A stretch of DNA of 64,000 nt. It comes from Halomonas sp. M20 (lineage in GTDB: Bacteria > Pseudomonadota > Gammaproteobacteria > Pseudomonadales > Halomonadaceae). The translations under genes and the position numbers were made by a program. Below the pieces are notes generated by a model. That model saw only the letters and a program-made list of their open reading frames with translations. It had not been told where the DNA came from and searched no databases. Below, piece by piece: positions 34,900 to 43,889 of the stretch. The stretch is taken from assembly GCF_020622265.1 (NCBI RefSeq), contig NZ_JACNMQ010000004.1, positions 310,001-374,000 on the forward strand, read 5' to 3'. How positions within the stretch are numbered: the stretch's first letter is position 1; each line of letters starts with the position of its first letter.

Positions 34900-36469
34900 T
34901 CGCCACCCGACTATGCTGACACTCGATGGCAGCGCCGTTGAACTCGAGTCCGTACTGACCGTCGCTACAGGTCACACTCGCGTTCAGCTTTCGGATTCAA
35001 CGGAATTTCGCGAACGTATCGCCGCCGGGCCGGCCTTTCTCGATCGCCTGCTTGAAGAGGATGGCGTGGTATATGGGGTCACCACCGGCTACGGCGACGC
35101 CTGTACCCGGGCAGTACCCATGGAACAGCACGCGGAATTGCCCCGCCATCTGTATACCTTTCACGGCTGCGGCCTGGGGGAGATTCTCGACATCGAGGCC
35201 GCCCGGGCGGTGGTGCTAGTGCGTCTGATATCGCTTTGCCGCGGTGTTTCAGGGGTCAGCCTTAAGCTTCTGGAGCGGCTGGTATGGCTGCTCGAGGAAG
35301 ATGTGATCCCGGTGATTCCCAGCGAGGGCTCCGTAGGCGCCAGCGGCGACCTGACCCCGCTTTCCTATCTGGCGGCGGTGCTGTGCGGCGAGCGCGAGGT
35401 GTTCGATGGCGGTCGGCGGCGCGCCACCGCCGAGGTATTCGCCGAGCGTGGCCTGACGCCCTATCGCTTGCGCCCCAAGGAGGGCCTGGCGCTGATGAAC
35501 GGTACCGCCGTGATGACGGCCCTGGCCTGCCTGGCACTGGGTCGCGCCGAACGGCTGTCGCGCCTGGCCACCCGCATTACCGCCATGAACAGCTGGGCGC
35601 TGGAAGGCAACCCCTACCATTTCGACGCGGATCTGTTTGCCGCCAAGCCCCATACCGGGCAGCAGCGCGTCGCCGCACGTCTGCATCAAGACCTCGCTCA
35701 GGACGCTGGACAGGGCGGCGACGCCGAAACACCGCGCAACTCCTCGCGGCTGCAGGATCGCTACTCGATTCGCTGCGCGCCTCATGTCATCGGCGTGCTG
35801 GAAGACAGCCTGCCCTGGCTGCGCAGCTTCATCGAAAACGAACTCAATAGCGCCAACGACAACCCGTTGATCGATCCGGTCGCCGGCAAGGTCATGCACG
35901 GCGGGCATTTCTATGGCGGCCATATCGCCTTCGCCATGGACTCTCTCAAGACCCTGGTGGCGAACATCGCCGATCTGCTCGATCGGCAGCTCGCGCTGTT
36001 GGTCGACACCCGCTACAACCACGGCCTGCCCGCCAATCTGAGCGGCGCCAGCATGGAGCGAGCACCGCTCAATCATGGATATAAAGCCGTGCAGATCGGT
36101 GTCTCCGCCTGGACCGCCGAGGCGCTCAAGCTGACCATGCCGGCGAGTGTCTTTTCCCGCTCAACGGAGTGTCACAATCAGGACAAGGTGAGCATGGGCA
36201 CCATCGCCGCCCGGGATGCGCTGCGAGTGCTCTCCCTGAGCGAGCAGGTGGTCGCTGCCCTGTTGCACGGCGCCTGCCAAGCGCTGGATCTGCGCTGTGC
36301 GCTTGGCCCTTGTGCTCAGAATTCTCGTCTGCCGCCGGCCCTGGCGGACTTTCAGCGTCTGTGCCGGGAACGCATTGCCTTCATTGAAGAGGATCGGGCC
36401 CTGGAAAGCGATCTGCGCTATCTATGCGCCCACCTGGCCGACCTGGCGGAGGGAATGTATGTGGACTAG
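34889..36469 (+). CDS. MIO-type aromatic amino acid ammonia-lyase in aryl polyene cluster
   Basis: Lyase of 526 residues with the self-forming MIO cofactor: the Ala-Ser-Gly triad is in GSVGASGDLTPLSY (151-153). The catalytic Tyr is in VYGVTTGYGD (Tyr62), and NSANDNPLID and the HFYGGHIAFAMD region are intact. No hut genes are nearby, so histidine utilisation is unlikely. The substrate-selectivity pair aligned with His-Leu of tyrosine ammonia-lyases and Ser-His of histidine ammonia-lyases reads Phe91-His92 here. It may make a cinnamate or coumarate starter for the polyene; flexirubin clusters use a tyrosine lyase in this way. ATG at 34889 fits AGGTGG; 34880 is an alternative. Overlaps the upstream gene by 11 bases. 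Confidence 0.85.
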   Translation: MLADRHPTMLTLDGSAVELESVLTVATGHTRVQLSDSTEFRERIAAGPAFLDRLLEEDGVVYGVTTGYGDACTRAVPMEQHAELPRHLYTFHGCGLGEILDIEAARAVVLVRLISLCRGVSGVSLKLLERLVWLLEEDVIPVIPSEGSVGASGDLTPLSYLAAVLCGEREVFDGGRRRATAEVFAERGLTPYRLRPKEGLALMNGTAVMTALACLALGRAERLSRLATRITAMNSWALEGNPYHFDADLFAAKPHTGQQRVAARLHQDLAQDAGQGGDAETPRNSSRLQDRYSIRCAPHVIGVLEDSLPWLRSFIENELNSANDNPLIDPVAGKVMHGGHFYGGHIAFAMDSLKTLVANIADLLDRQLALLVDTRYNHGLPANLSGASMERAPLNHGYKAVQIGVSAWTAEALKLTMPASVFSRSTECHNQDKVSMGTIAARDALRVLSLSEQVVAALLHGACQALDLRCALGPCAQNSRLPPALADFQRLCRERIAFIEEDRALESDLRYLCAHLADLAEGMYVD

Positions 36470-37070
36470 TTGGAAGCCGTTGCGTCGAGCACTCGTATTG
36501 CTGCTGCTCTTGCCCGGCCCGGCGCTGGCCTTCGAACTGACCGATCTGCAGGGTCGGTTGAATCAGACCGAGGCGCTCAAGGGCCGCTTCGAACAGCAGC
36601 GCTATCTCGCGGATCTCGATACCCGGCTGAAAAGCACCGGTCATTTTCTCTATGAGCGGGACACTCGAATGGTCTGGGTGCTGGAAACCCCGGTCGAGGA
36701 TCGCCTGGTATTTACCGCCGAAAACGCGGTGAACGGCACGGATGAGAATTCTGCCGCAAGCGCCGGCAACGACCGCCAGCGCCAGCAGGTCGGTACGCTA
36801 CTGCTACAGCTGCTACAAGGGGATTGGCAAGCCCTGCAGGAGCGCTTCACCCTCGATGTGGCCGGCACAAACGAAGCTTGGCAGGTCACGCTCACTCCAA
36901 AGGCCAGGGCCCTGCGCCAGCGCTTCACTCGCATCGAGCTCAAGGGCGCCGATTATCTCGACAACGTCGCGCTTTACGCCGCCAACGAGGATGTACTCAA
37001 GGTGCGCTTCTTCGATCAGCAGCCTTTCGATCCAGCGGCCGCCGAGGCAGGCGATGGCCCCAACCGCTGA
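36459..37070 (+). CDS. LolA-like outer membrane lipoprotein carrier (ApeL-like)
   Basis: Periplasmic protein of 203 residues. Signal peptide MWTSWKPLRRALVLLLLLPG then PALA, with cleavage near residue 24. The mature part follows the LolA-like fold: FELTDLQGRLNQTEALKGRFEQQRYL, then LDTRLKSTGHFLYERDTRMVW. In APE clusters this protein is thought to carry the hydrophobic product across the periplasm. Its ATG has a GGAGGG site inside the lyase gene and overlaps the lyase stop by 11 bases; its own end overlaps the exporter gene start. Confidence 0.87.
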   Translation: MWTSWKPLRRALVLLLLLPGPALAFELTDLQGRLNQTEALKGRFEQQRYLADLDTRLKSTGHFLYERDTRMVWVLETPVEDRLVFTAENAVNGTDENSAASAGNDRQRQQVGTLLLQLLQGDWQALQERFTLDVAGTNEAWQVTLTPKARALRQRFTRIELKGADYLDNVALYAANEDVLKVRFFDQQPFDPAAAEAGDGPNR

Positions 37071-39411
37071 ACCGCAGCCGAAAAAGATGGCGTCGCTTTT
37101 GCGCTTGTTCGCCTGGCTGTGGGCGCTGGTGTTGCTTGTCTGCATTCTCGGCCTGGGCTGGCTTGTGCGGGATGGCCTGCCGGTAGATACGCGGCTGACC
37201 GCCATGCTGCCGGAGGATCACCAATCCCCTCTGATCGAGCAGGCCAACGGCCAGCTCGGGCGCGGCTTCGAGGATCGCTTCGTATTGCTGCTCTCCTCCT
37301 CGAATTTGAAGGCCGATACCCGAACGCTCGCCAGCACGTTGAGCGATGCCGACAAAGCCGAGAACCACGGTACACCGCTGCTTGCCGAGATCGACTGGCG
37401 GGATACCGATCTGATCGACAGCGATCCGCGCCAAGCGTTGGATCGCTACCGTTATCGTCTTCTGACGCCGGAACTACAGCAAATCATCGATCAGGGTGGC
37501 AGTGAATCACTGATCGAGCCGGCTTTGCGCAACCTGTTCTCACCCACAGGACAGCCCGACCCGGTTGCCGATCCTTTCGGCCTTCTGGAGCGCTGGCTCG
37601 AGGCCCGGGATGGGAGCCCGGTTCAGGCCCGAGACGGCCTGCTCACCGTCACCCTTCAGGGCAGTACCCATGCCTTGCTGATCGGCGATCTGGCCGGCAG
37701 CCCCTACGACATTGGCGCACAGCAGGCCATGACTCGAATCCTCGAGGAGTTCGAGAGGGAACATCCCCAGGCCACTCTACTGCGCTCCGGGTTGATCTTT
37801 CACGCCGCCGCCGGCGCCCGCCAGGCCAAGCGGGAAATCACCACCATCGGGCTCGGCGCTTTTATCGGCCTGGTCACGATTTTGCTGCTGGTGTTTCGCT
37901 CGCCCCGGGTGTTGGCCCAGATGATGCTGCCCCTGGCCTGTGGCCTGCTGCTTGCCCTACCGGTGACGATAATGCTGTTTGGCCGTTTGCACCTGATGAC
38001 CCTGGCCTTCGGCGCCAGCCTGATTGGCATCGCCATCGACTACGCCCTGCATCTACAGTGCGATCGCGCCGTGCACGGGCGCAACTTTCGGCTCGGCCGG
38101 CTGTTGCCGGGCTTGACCCTGGGACTGGCCTCGAGCCTGCTGGCCTATCTTGCCCAGACCCTCACTCCCATGCCGGGACTGCGCCAGATGGCTACCTTTG
38201 CCGCCCTCGGGCTGCTCGGCGCCTGGCTGAGCGTGGTGCTATGGCTACCGTGCATGCGCCTGCCCAGTCCGGCGGCCACCCGACGCCTCGCGGACATGCT
38301 GTGGCGCCGAACGACCCCTCGTCGCGGACTCACCCCCAAAATTGCACTGCTCGGGCTGCTGATTTGCGGCGCCCTGATCGGCTGGCAATTGACCAGCGAC
38401 GACAGCCTGCGCCTACTCAATCCGTCTCCAAAAGCGCTGCTCGACCAGGAGCGCCAGGTGCAGCAAGCCCTTGGCAGCGATACCGGCAATCGCTATCTGC
38501 TGGTCACCGCCACCGACGAGGGCGCCCTGCTAAATCGCCTTGCGGCCCTGGGGGGCACGCTCGATGACTGGATCGACGAAGGCGTCCCGTTGAGAATTAC
38601 AAATCTTGCCGACAGCGTACCGCCGCCCCGGGTGCAGCAAGAGAACCTATCTCGCGTGAAGCGCTTGTACGAACAACCCCTGGACGCATTGGTGCGGCAA
38701 GCGGGCCTCGATGCCCGGGTCATTGAGCGTGCCCGAACGCGCCTCGACGACGTGCCGGTTCTCGATGTCGCTACCTGGCTAGCTTCGCCTTTGGGGACCT
38801 CCCAACAGCGACTGTGGCTGAGCCAGCCCGAAACCCAGGACAGCACTCTTGTCGCCGCCGCGCTGTTGCTGCAGTTCACTGGAGAAGATGATCAGGCACC
38901 CGCGCTGGAACAACGATTGCAGACGCTGGCCGCTGACGATGACGACGTCATCTATGTCAATCGCGTGGCGCGTATTGGCGAGCTGCTCGGTCAGCTGCGA
39001 AAGAATATCGTCTGGTGGGTGGCCGCCGCGGTGGCGGCACTGAGCCTATTGCTGACCTGGCGCTATGGGCGCGATACCTGGCGGGTATTGACGCCGCCCC
39101 TGGGCGCCCTGTTGGGCACCTTGTCGCTGTTTGCCCTAGCCGGCATTCCGTTGAACGTCTTTAGCCAGCTGGGGCTGCTGCTGGTGTTGGGCATCGGTCT
39201 GGATGCAGGCATTTTCAGCGTCGAACACAGCCGCCGCGCCTCGACCTGGCTGGCGATCAGCCTATCGACCTTGACCAGCCTGCTGGCTTTCGGTTTGCTG
39301 GCCTTCAGCGCGACCCCGGCGTTGCACTATCTGGGGCTATCCTGTCTGATTGGGCTGGCGATGGTATGGTGCCTGGTACCCTGGGTGCGGCCCAGCCGCG
39401 AGCACTCCTGA
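37054..39411 (+). CDS. MMPL/RND-family exporter (ApeM-like)
   Basis: Inner-membrane exporter of 785 residues. It has an N-terminal membrane helix (residues about 13-38), a large periplasmic loop, five to six helices (ITTIGLGAFIGLVTILLLVF onward, with the GASLIGIAIDYALHLQ motif), and a repeat of the same layout in the second half (LLLVLGIGLDAGIFSVEH). Each half resembles the sterol-sensing/MMPL unit. The product would be moved from the inner membrane to the LolA-type carrier. The frame is open far upstream; ATG 37054, overlapping the LolA end and preceded by GAGGCAGG, gives the expected size. Confidence 0.9.
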   Translation: MAPTAEPQPKKMASLLRLFAWLWALVLLVCILGLGWLVRDGLPVDTRLTAMLPEDHQSPLIEQANGQLGRGFEDRFVLLLSSSNLKADTRTLASTLSDADKAENHGTPLLAEIDWRDTDLIDSDPRQALDRYRYRLLTPELQQIIDQGGSESLIEPALRNLFSPTGQPDPVADPFGLLERWLEARDGSPVQARDGLLTVTLQGSTHALLIGDLAGSPYDIGAQQAMTRILEEFEREHPQATLLRSGLIFHAAAGARQAKREITTIGLGAFIGLVTILLLVFRSPRVLAQMMLPLACGLLLALPVTIMLFGRLHLMTLAFGASLIGIAIDYALHLQCDRAVHGRNFRLGRLLPGLTLGLASSLLAYLAQTLTPMPGLRQMATFAALGLLGAWLSVVLWLPCMRLPSPAATRRLADMLWRRTTPRRGLTPKIALLGLLICGALIGWQLTSDDSLRLLNPSPKALLDQERQVQQALGSDTGNRYLLVTATDEGALLNRLAALGGTLDDWIDEGVPLRITNLADSVPPPRVQQENLSRVKRLYEQPLDALVRQAGLDARVIERARTRLDDVPVLDVATWLASPLGTSQQRLWLSQPETQDSTLVAAALLLQFTGEDDQAPALEQRLQTLAADDDDVIYVNRVARIGELLGQLRKNIVWWVAAAVAALSLLLTWRYGRDTWRVLTPPLGALLGTLSLFALAGIPLNVFSQLGLLLVLGIGLDAGIFSVEHSRRASTWLAISLSTLTSLLAFGLLAFSATPALHYLGLSCLIGLAMVWCLVPWVRPSREHS

Positions 39412-39433
39412 CAAAATTCGGTGGAGAAAACCC

Positions 39434-40708
39434 ATGACACCTGAACACGCTCCTGGCTTCGATACTGATGTCATCGTCATTGGCGCTGGCCCTGCCGGCG
39501 CAGCCGCCGCCTCCCAACTGGTAGGCCTGGGCCATGAGGTGCGGGTATTGGAACGCAGTCAATTTCCGCGCTTCTCGATCGGTGAAAGCCTGCTGCCCCA
39601 GTGCATGAGCTATCTCGAGACCGCCGGCCTGCTCGAGACCGTGCAGGCCGGCGACTACCAGCTCAAGAATGGCGCCGCCTTTACTCGCGGCGCCAAGACG
39701 ACCGCCATTGACTTCCGCGAAAAGTTTACCTCGGGCTGGGGCACCACTTACCAGATCGAGCGAGCAGACTTCGATCAACGCCTGATCGGGGCCGCCGCCG
39801 AGCGCGGCGCAAAGGTGGACTTCGGCGTTACCGTGACGGATGTTCGGCCCGACGACCAGCGCCCCCAAGTGAGCTACGTCGATGAGAACGGCAAGACGAC
39901 GACCCTCACCGCCCGCTTTCTGTTGGATGCCAGCGGCTACGGCCGAGTGTTGGCGCGCAAGCTGGGACTCGAGCGGGACCCTCGCCTGGAGCCGCGCATG
40001 GCGGTGTTTACCCATGTAGAGGATTATATTGACGATCCGGACTACGATCGCGAGAAAATCCTGATCGGCGTACACCCCGAGGATGCCACCATCTGGTACT
40101 GGCTGATTCCCTTTGCCAACGGCCACGCATCAGTAGGCGTCGTCGGTGCCATCGAGACCTTAGCACAGTATGGCGATAGCCCCGAAGCGCGCTGGCACGC
40201 CTTGATCGACGCGGAACCCCGCTACCGCCAGCTATTGCGCAACGCCCGACCGGTGCGTGCTTTTAGCGAACTCAAGGGCTATTCCGCGGACGTCACCAGT
40301 CTGCACGGGCCCGGCTATGCCCTGCTTGGTAATGCAGGCGAGTTTCTCGATCCGGTCTTTTCCTCCGGGGTGACCATCGCGCTACGCTCCTCCACGATGG
40401 CTGCCCCGCTGGTCGACCAACTTTTACGCGGCGAGAGCGTGGACTGGCAAACCCAGTTCGAGACACCGCTGCGCCAGGGAATTGCCACCTTTCGTGCTTT
40501 CGTCGATGCCTGGTACGACGGGCGGCTGCAGAGCATCGTCTTCAACGAGACGCAGCCCGATAGTCTCAAGCGCATGATCAGCGCGGTTCTGGCAGGCTAT
40601 GCCTGGGAACAGGACAACCCTTTCGTTACCGCCGCGGACAAACGCCTGACGACCCTGGCCCAGCTTTGTGGCTACAGCCCGCGCCAAGCCCAATCCAGCC
40701 CTGCGTAA
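39434..40708 (+). CDS. FAD-dependent oxidoreductase with flavin-halogenase motifs
   Basis: Flavoprotein of 424 residues of the geranylgeranyl reductase / tryptophan halogenase group. The FAD motif is VIVIGAGPAGAAAASQL at 13-29, followed by FSIGESLLPQCM (GES motif). The halogenase signature W-x-W-x-I-P occurs as WYWLIP at 221-226, and a lysine sits at the position of the catalytic Lys79 of PrnA (Lys78 in YQLKNGAAF). The flavin end is GNAGEFLDPVFSSGV. It may halogenate the aryl head, as in brominated xanthomonadins, or hydroxylate it. ATG 39434 has a GGAG site; the gene is 22 bases after the exporter. Confidence 0.83.
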   Translation: MTPEHAPGFDTDVIVIGAGPAGAAAASQLVGLGHEVRVLERSQFPRFSIGESLLPQCMSYLETAGLLETVQAGDYQLKNGAAFTRGAKTTAIDFREKFTSGWGTTYQIERADFDQRLIGAAAERGAKVDFGVTVTDVRPDDQRPQVSYVDENGKTTTLTARFLLDASGYGRVLARKLGLERDPRLEPRMAVFTHVEDYIDDPDYDREKILIGVHPEDATIWYWLIPFANGHASVGVVGAIETLAQYGDSPEARWHALIDAEPRYRQLLRNARPVRAFSELKGYSADVTSLHGPGYALLGNAGEFLDPVFSSGVTIALRSSTMAAPLVDQLLRGESVDWQTQFETPLRQGIATFRAFVDAWYDGRLQSIVFNETQPDSLKRMISAVLAGYAWEQDNPFVTAADKRLTTLAQLCGYSPRQAQSSPA

Positions 40709-40718
40709 AGAGACGTGC

Positions 40719-41315
40719 ATGACGAATCACCTGTTTACTCTATTGCGTCCAGTAATGCTGTTGGCAGCACTTCTGGCGCTGCTGAACGGCTGCTCGCTGC
40801 TGCCTTCGACGGCCCCCTCGCCGCGCTTCGCGAGCCTACCTCTGACCGATACGCTCAAGCGCCGCCTGACCTTTACGCCGGAAGAAGAGCCCGACAAGGC
40901 GCGCACCCTGATTGGATTGATTCGCCTTGAGGAAAGAGAGCTGCGAGTGGTGTTTCTGACGCCCTACGGTCAGCGTCTGACCACCCTGGTCCACGACGCG
41001 GAAGACAGTCGTTTCGAGGAAGGCGACGTGCCCGAGAAAATGGTGAAGGACGCATTCCCCGCCTCCCCGGCGTGGCTGGCATCGCGGCTCGAATGGAGCC
41101 TTTGGCCGGTGAATGCGCTTGAAGAGGTCTTCATCGATAGCCCCTGGACGGTGAGCATTACGGGGGGTGTCAGGGAGATTCGACGCCATGGCACCCTCAT
41201 TGCTCGCATCACACCGGCGATGACGGATGCCTCTCGGGAAGAGACGGTAATACTCGACGACCGTCAGGGGCGCTATCGTCTGCGAATTGAGCCGCTTGAG
41301 GAGCCCACTTCATGA
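40719..41315 (+). CDS. DUF3261 lipoprotein (ApeN-like)
   Basis: Outer-membrane lipoprotein of 198 residues. The signal peptide ends in a lipobox LLNGC (Cys25). The mature part carries the DUF3261 pattern (RTLIGLIRLEERELRVVFLTPYGQRLTTLVHD; SPWTVSITGGVREIRRHG). DUF3261 proteins occur constantly in APE clusters and may form the outer-membrane acceptor, as LolB does in lipoprotein sorting. The start lies ten bases after the FAD enzyme and is preferred over the upstream open frame; its stop overlaps the ketosynthase start (ATGA). Confidence 0.85.
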   Translation: MTNHLFTLLRPVMLLAALLALLNGCSLLPSTAPSPRFASLPLTDTLKRRLTFTPEEEPDKARTLIGLIRLEERELRVVFLTPYGQRLTTLVHDAEDSRFEEGDVPEKMVKDAFPASPAWLASRLEWSLWPVNALEEVFIDSPWTVSITGGVREIRRHGTLIARITPAMTDASREETVILDDRQGRYRLRIEPLEEPTS

Positions 41316-42496
41316 GTCGACAGGAAAAACACACCGCCATGCCTTGTCGGCTCTCGGCCCCAGGCGTGGTGTGCAGCCTGGGAGACAGCCTGGACGCCAT
41401 TGCAGCCGCCCTGTTCACCGGTCAACGCGGCCTCGTGCCAAGCGATGCCTATACTCCCGGGCGCCCATTGCCCCTGGGAAAGGTGACCAGTGCGCTCGTT
41501 GATGACACCGACTGGCCCACGGAGCATCGCAGCTACAACAACCGGCTGCTGGCCACGGCCCTGCAGCGCCTAGATACATCGTCGCTGCTTGCCAACTATT
41601 CGCCTTCCCGCATCGGTGTCGTCATCGGCACCAGCACCTCCGGCATCGGTGAAACCGAACAGGCCCTGGAAATTTCGGGCCGGGAAGGGCCGCTTCCCGA
41701 CAATTTTCGCTATGCGCAGCAGGAACTCGGCGCGCCGGCGCAGTTCGTGGCACGACGACTCGGGCTCGAAGGCCCGGCCCACGTACTCTCTACCGCCTGC
41801 AGCTCCAGCGCCCGAGCCTTGGCCAGCGCGCGGCGCCTTCTGCGCGCCGGTGAATGCGATGCGGTGATCGCCGGCGGTGCCGACACCCTGTGCCGCTTGA
41901 CGGTCAACGGCTTTGCCAGTCTGGAAGCGGTCAGCGACGACCCTTGCCTGCCCTTCTCCGTCAATCGCAGCGGCATCAATCTTGGCGAAGCCGCAGCGCT
42001 GTTCGTTGTCACTCGTGAACCCGGCGGCGTCCAGCTCGAAGGTGCCGGGGAAAGCGCCGATGCCTATCACATCTCGGCGCCGCGCCCGAATGGCAGTGGT
42101 GCACTGGCAGCCATGGGCGCCGCGCTGACCCAGGCCGGTCGTGATATTGGTGAAATTGACTATCTCAACCTGCATGGCACTGGCACCCCTCAGAATGACC
42201 TCATGGAGTCCCGGGCGGTAGCCGATCTGTTTGCCACGCCGCCGCCCTGTAGCTCCACCAAGGCGCTTACCGGCCACACGCTGGGGGCTGCCGGGGCCCT
42301 GGAAGCGGCCTTTTGCTGGCTTGTCTTGCAGCACGGCAAACTGCCGCTGCACGTCTACGACGGGCATTACGATCCGGCACTCCCCTACTTGCCCCTGGTC
42401 GAGGACGTCAGCGCCAGAGCGCCGCGACATGTGATGAGCAACTCCTTCGCCTTTGGCGGAAACAATGCTTCGCTGCTTTTAAGTAAGGCTGAGTGA
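41312..42496 (+). CDS. Beta-ketoacyl-ACP synthase (ApeO-like)
   Basis: Condensing enzyme of 394 residues, FabF-type. The nucleophile is in STACSSSARA (Cys163) and the two histidines in LHGTGTPQNDLMESRA (His288) and KALTGHTLGAAGALEA (His322). All three catalytic residues are intact. It should pair with the chain-length factor at 29672 to elongate the polyene by malonyl units. It is followed after 31 bases by the dehydratase. Enterobacterial APE clusters contain an additional ketosynthase (ApeR) which I do not see here. Confidence 0.93.
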   Translation: MSRQEKHTAMPCRLSAPGVVCSLGDSLDAIAAALFTGQRGLVPSDAYTPGRPLPLGKVTSALVDDTDWPTEHRSYNNRLLATALQRLDTSSLLANYSPSRIGVVIGTSTSGIGETEQALEISGREGPLPDNFRYAQQELGAPAQFVARRLGLEGPAHVLSTACSSSARALASARRLLRAGECDAVIAGGADTLCRLTVNGFASLEAVSDDPCLPFSVNRSGINLGEAAALFVVTREPGGVQLEGAGESADAYHISAPRPNGSGALAAMGAALTQAGRDIGEIDYLNLHGTGTPQNDLMESRAVADLFATPPPCSSTKALTGHTLGAAGALEAAFCWLVLQHGKLPLHVYDGHYDPALPYLPLVEDVSARAPRHVMSNSFAFGGNNASLLLSKAE

Positions 42497-42527
42497 GACT
42501 AAATGCGGCTGAGTGAGAGGAATTGAA

Positions 42528-43031
42528 ATGCATTCGACGACTCGTCCTGGACTGCCCTGTCCCATCGCAGCGTTCGTGCCTCAGAGTCAGGGCATGTGCC
42601 AGCTGGATCATATTCTTGCGGTGGATGATTACAGTTTGGTAGCCGACGTGACCCCAAGCGCCGACAACGTATTCGCCACCGATGCGGGCATTCCGGGCTG
42701 GACAGGCCTTGAGTGGCTGGCCCAGGCCGTTGCCGCCTGGGCCGGTTGGCATGCCCAAGCCAACCATGAACAGGCACGCAGCGAGTCTCCGAAGATCGGC
42801 TTTCTGATCGGCAGCAAGCGTTTCGAGTCATTGCGCGACTATCTTGCAGTCGATCGCACCTATCAGGTAAGCGTTCGTCTCGATTTTCAAGCGGATAATG
42901 GCCTTAGTCACTTCCAGGGCGAAATCATGGATGATGACGGCACTCGGCTTGCTCACGGCACGCTTACCGTCTTCCAGCCAACCGCGGGAGAACTGCCCGA
43001 ACAAGCCATCAACCAGGAGACGCCTTCATGA
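42528..43031 (+). CDS. 3-hydroxyacyl-ACP dehydratase-like hot-dog protein (ApeP-like)
   Basis: Protein of 167 residues with a hot-dog fold resembling the ApeP dehydratases of aryl polyene clusters (PIAAFVPQSQGMCQLDHIL; GIPGWTGLEWLAQAVAAWAGWHA; IGFLIGSKRFESLRDYL). It would remove water from the 3-hydroxyacyl intermediate, so that each cycle leaves a trans double bond and, since no enoyl reductase exists in the cluster, conjugation builds up. ATG 42528 has an AGAGGA site. The end overlaps the ketoreductase by four bases. Confidence 0.88.
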   Translation: MHSTTRPGLPCPIAAFVPQSQGMCQLDHILAVDDYSLVADVTPSADNVFATDAGIPGWTGLEWLAQAVAAWAGWHAQANHEQARSESPKIGFLIGSKRFESLRDYLAVDRTYQVSVRLDFQADNGLSHFQGEIMDDDGTRLAHGTLTVFQPTAGELPEQAINQETPS

Positions 43032-43753
43032 CCGATACGATACTCGTCACCGGCTCGAGTCGCGGTATCGGCCGCGCCACCGCCCTGCGCCTGGCCCAGG
43101 ACGGCTTCGATATCGTGGTGCATTGTCGTCGTGAGCGCGAAGCCGCCGAGTCGGTGGTCGCAGAGATTCATGCCTTGGGTCGCAAAGCGCGCATACTGTG
43201 TTTCGACGTCACGCAACGGGAGGCGGTACGTCAGGCACTCGAAGCGGATATCGATGCCCATGGCGCCTATCATGGCGTGATCTGCAACGCGGGCATCACC
43301 GCGGACGGCGCCTTTCCCGCCCTGACCGACGAGGCCTGGGACAGTGTCATTCACACCAACCTGGACGGCTTCTATAACGTGGTGAAACCGCTGATCATGC
43401 CGATGATCAGGCGTCGAGCGCCAGGGCGCATCGTGGTGATGTCCTCGGTATCCGGAATCATGGGCAATCGGGGCCAGGTCAACTACAGCGCCGCCAAAGC
43501 GGGATTGATCGGTGCGGTCAAGGCCCTCGCCACCGAGCTTGCCAAGCGTCGCATCACCGTCAACTGTGTCGCGCCAGGGCTGATCGATACCGACATGATC
43601 CGCGATGATGTGGGTGAAGAAGCCCTCAAGATCATTCCCATGCAGCGCGTTGGAACGGCAGCCGAAGTGGCTGCTGCGGTGAGCTTTCTCTGCTCAACCG
43701 ACGCCTCCTATATCACGCGCCAGGTGATCGCAGTCAATGGCGGGATGTGCTAA
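43028..43753 (+). CDS. 3-oxoacyl-ACP reductase (FabG/ApeQ-like)
   Basis: Short-chain dehydrogenase of 241 residues. The NADPH loop is VTGSSRGIGRA at 7-17, the catalytic residues Asn111, Ser140, Tyr153 and Lys157 (YSAAK) are all present, and the C-terminus RQVIAVNGGMC is FabG-like. It reduces the ketoacyl intermediates in the polyene pathway. Its start overlaps the dehydratase stop (ATGA). It is the last gene of the tightly coupled operon; 136 bases separate it from the next gene. Confidence 0.93.
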   Translation: MTDTILVTGSSRGIGRATALRLAQDGFDIVVHCRREREAAESVVAEIHALGRKARILCFDVTQREAVRQALEADIDAHGAYHGVICNAGITADGAFPALTDEAWDSVIHTNLDGFYNVVKPLIMPMIRRRAPGRIVVMSSVSGIMGNRGQVNYSAAKAGLIGAVKALATELAKRRITVNCVAPGLIDTDMIRDDVGEEALKIIPMQRVGTAAEVAAAVSFLCSTDASYITRQVIAVNGGMC

Positions 43754-43889
43754 GCCATAGGCAAAGTCTGAGCAATTTGGCACCTAAGCGATCTTGATCC
43801 ACGTTAATATAAGGGCTTTTCGCAGTATCGATTCTTATCGCGCCGGTTACCCTATCGCCCTTCATACATATCCGTGCAGGAATTCGTTC

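Noticed and set aside
34889-36469. Histidine ammonia-lyase (hutH) for histidine utilisation
   Set aside because: No hutU, hutI or hutG nearby, position inside an aryl polyene operon, and the selectivity pair is not the Ser-His of HutH.
37054-39411. Multidrug RND efflux pump
   Set aside because: Length, layout and neighbours (LolA, DUF3261) fit the MMPL-type exporter of aryl polyene clusters; no membrane fusion protein or outer membrane channel is present.
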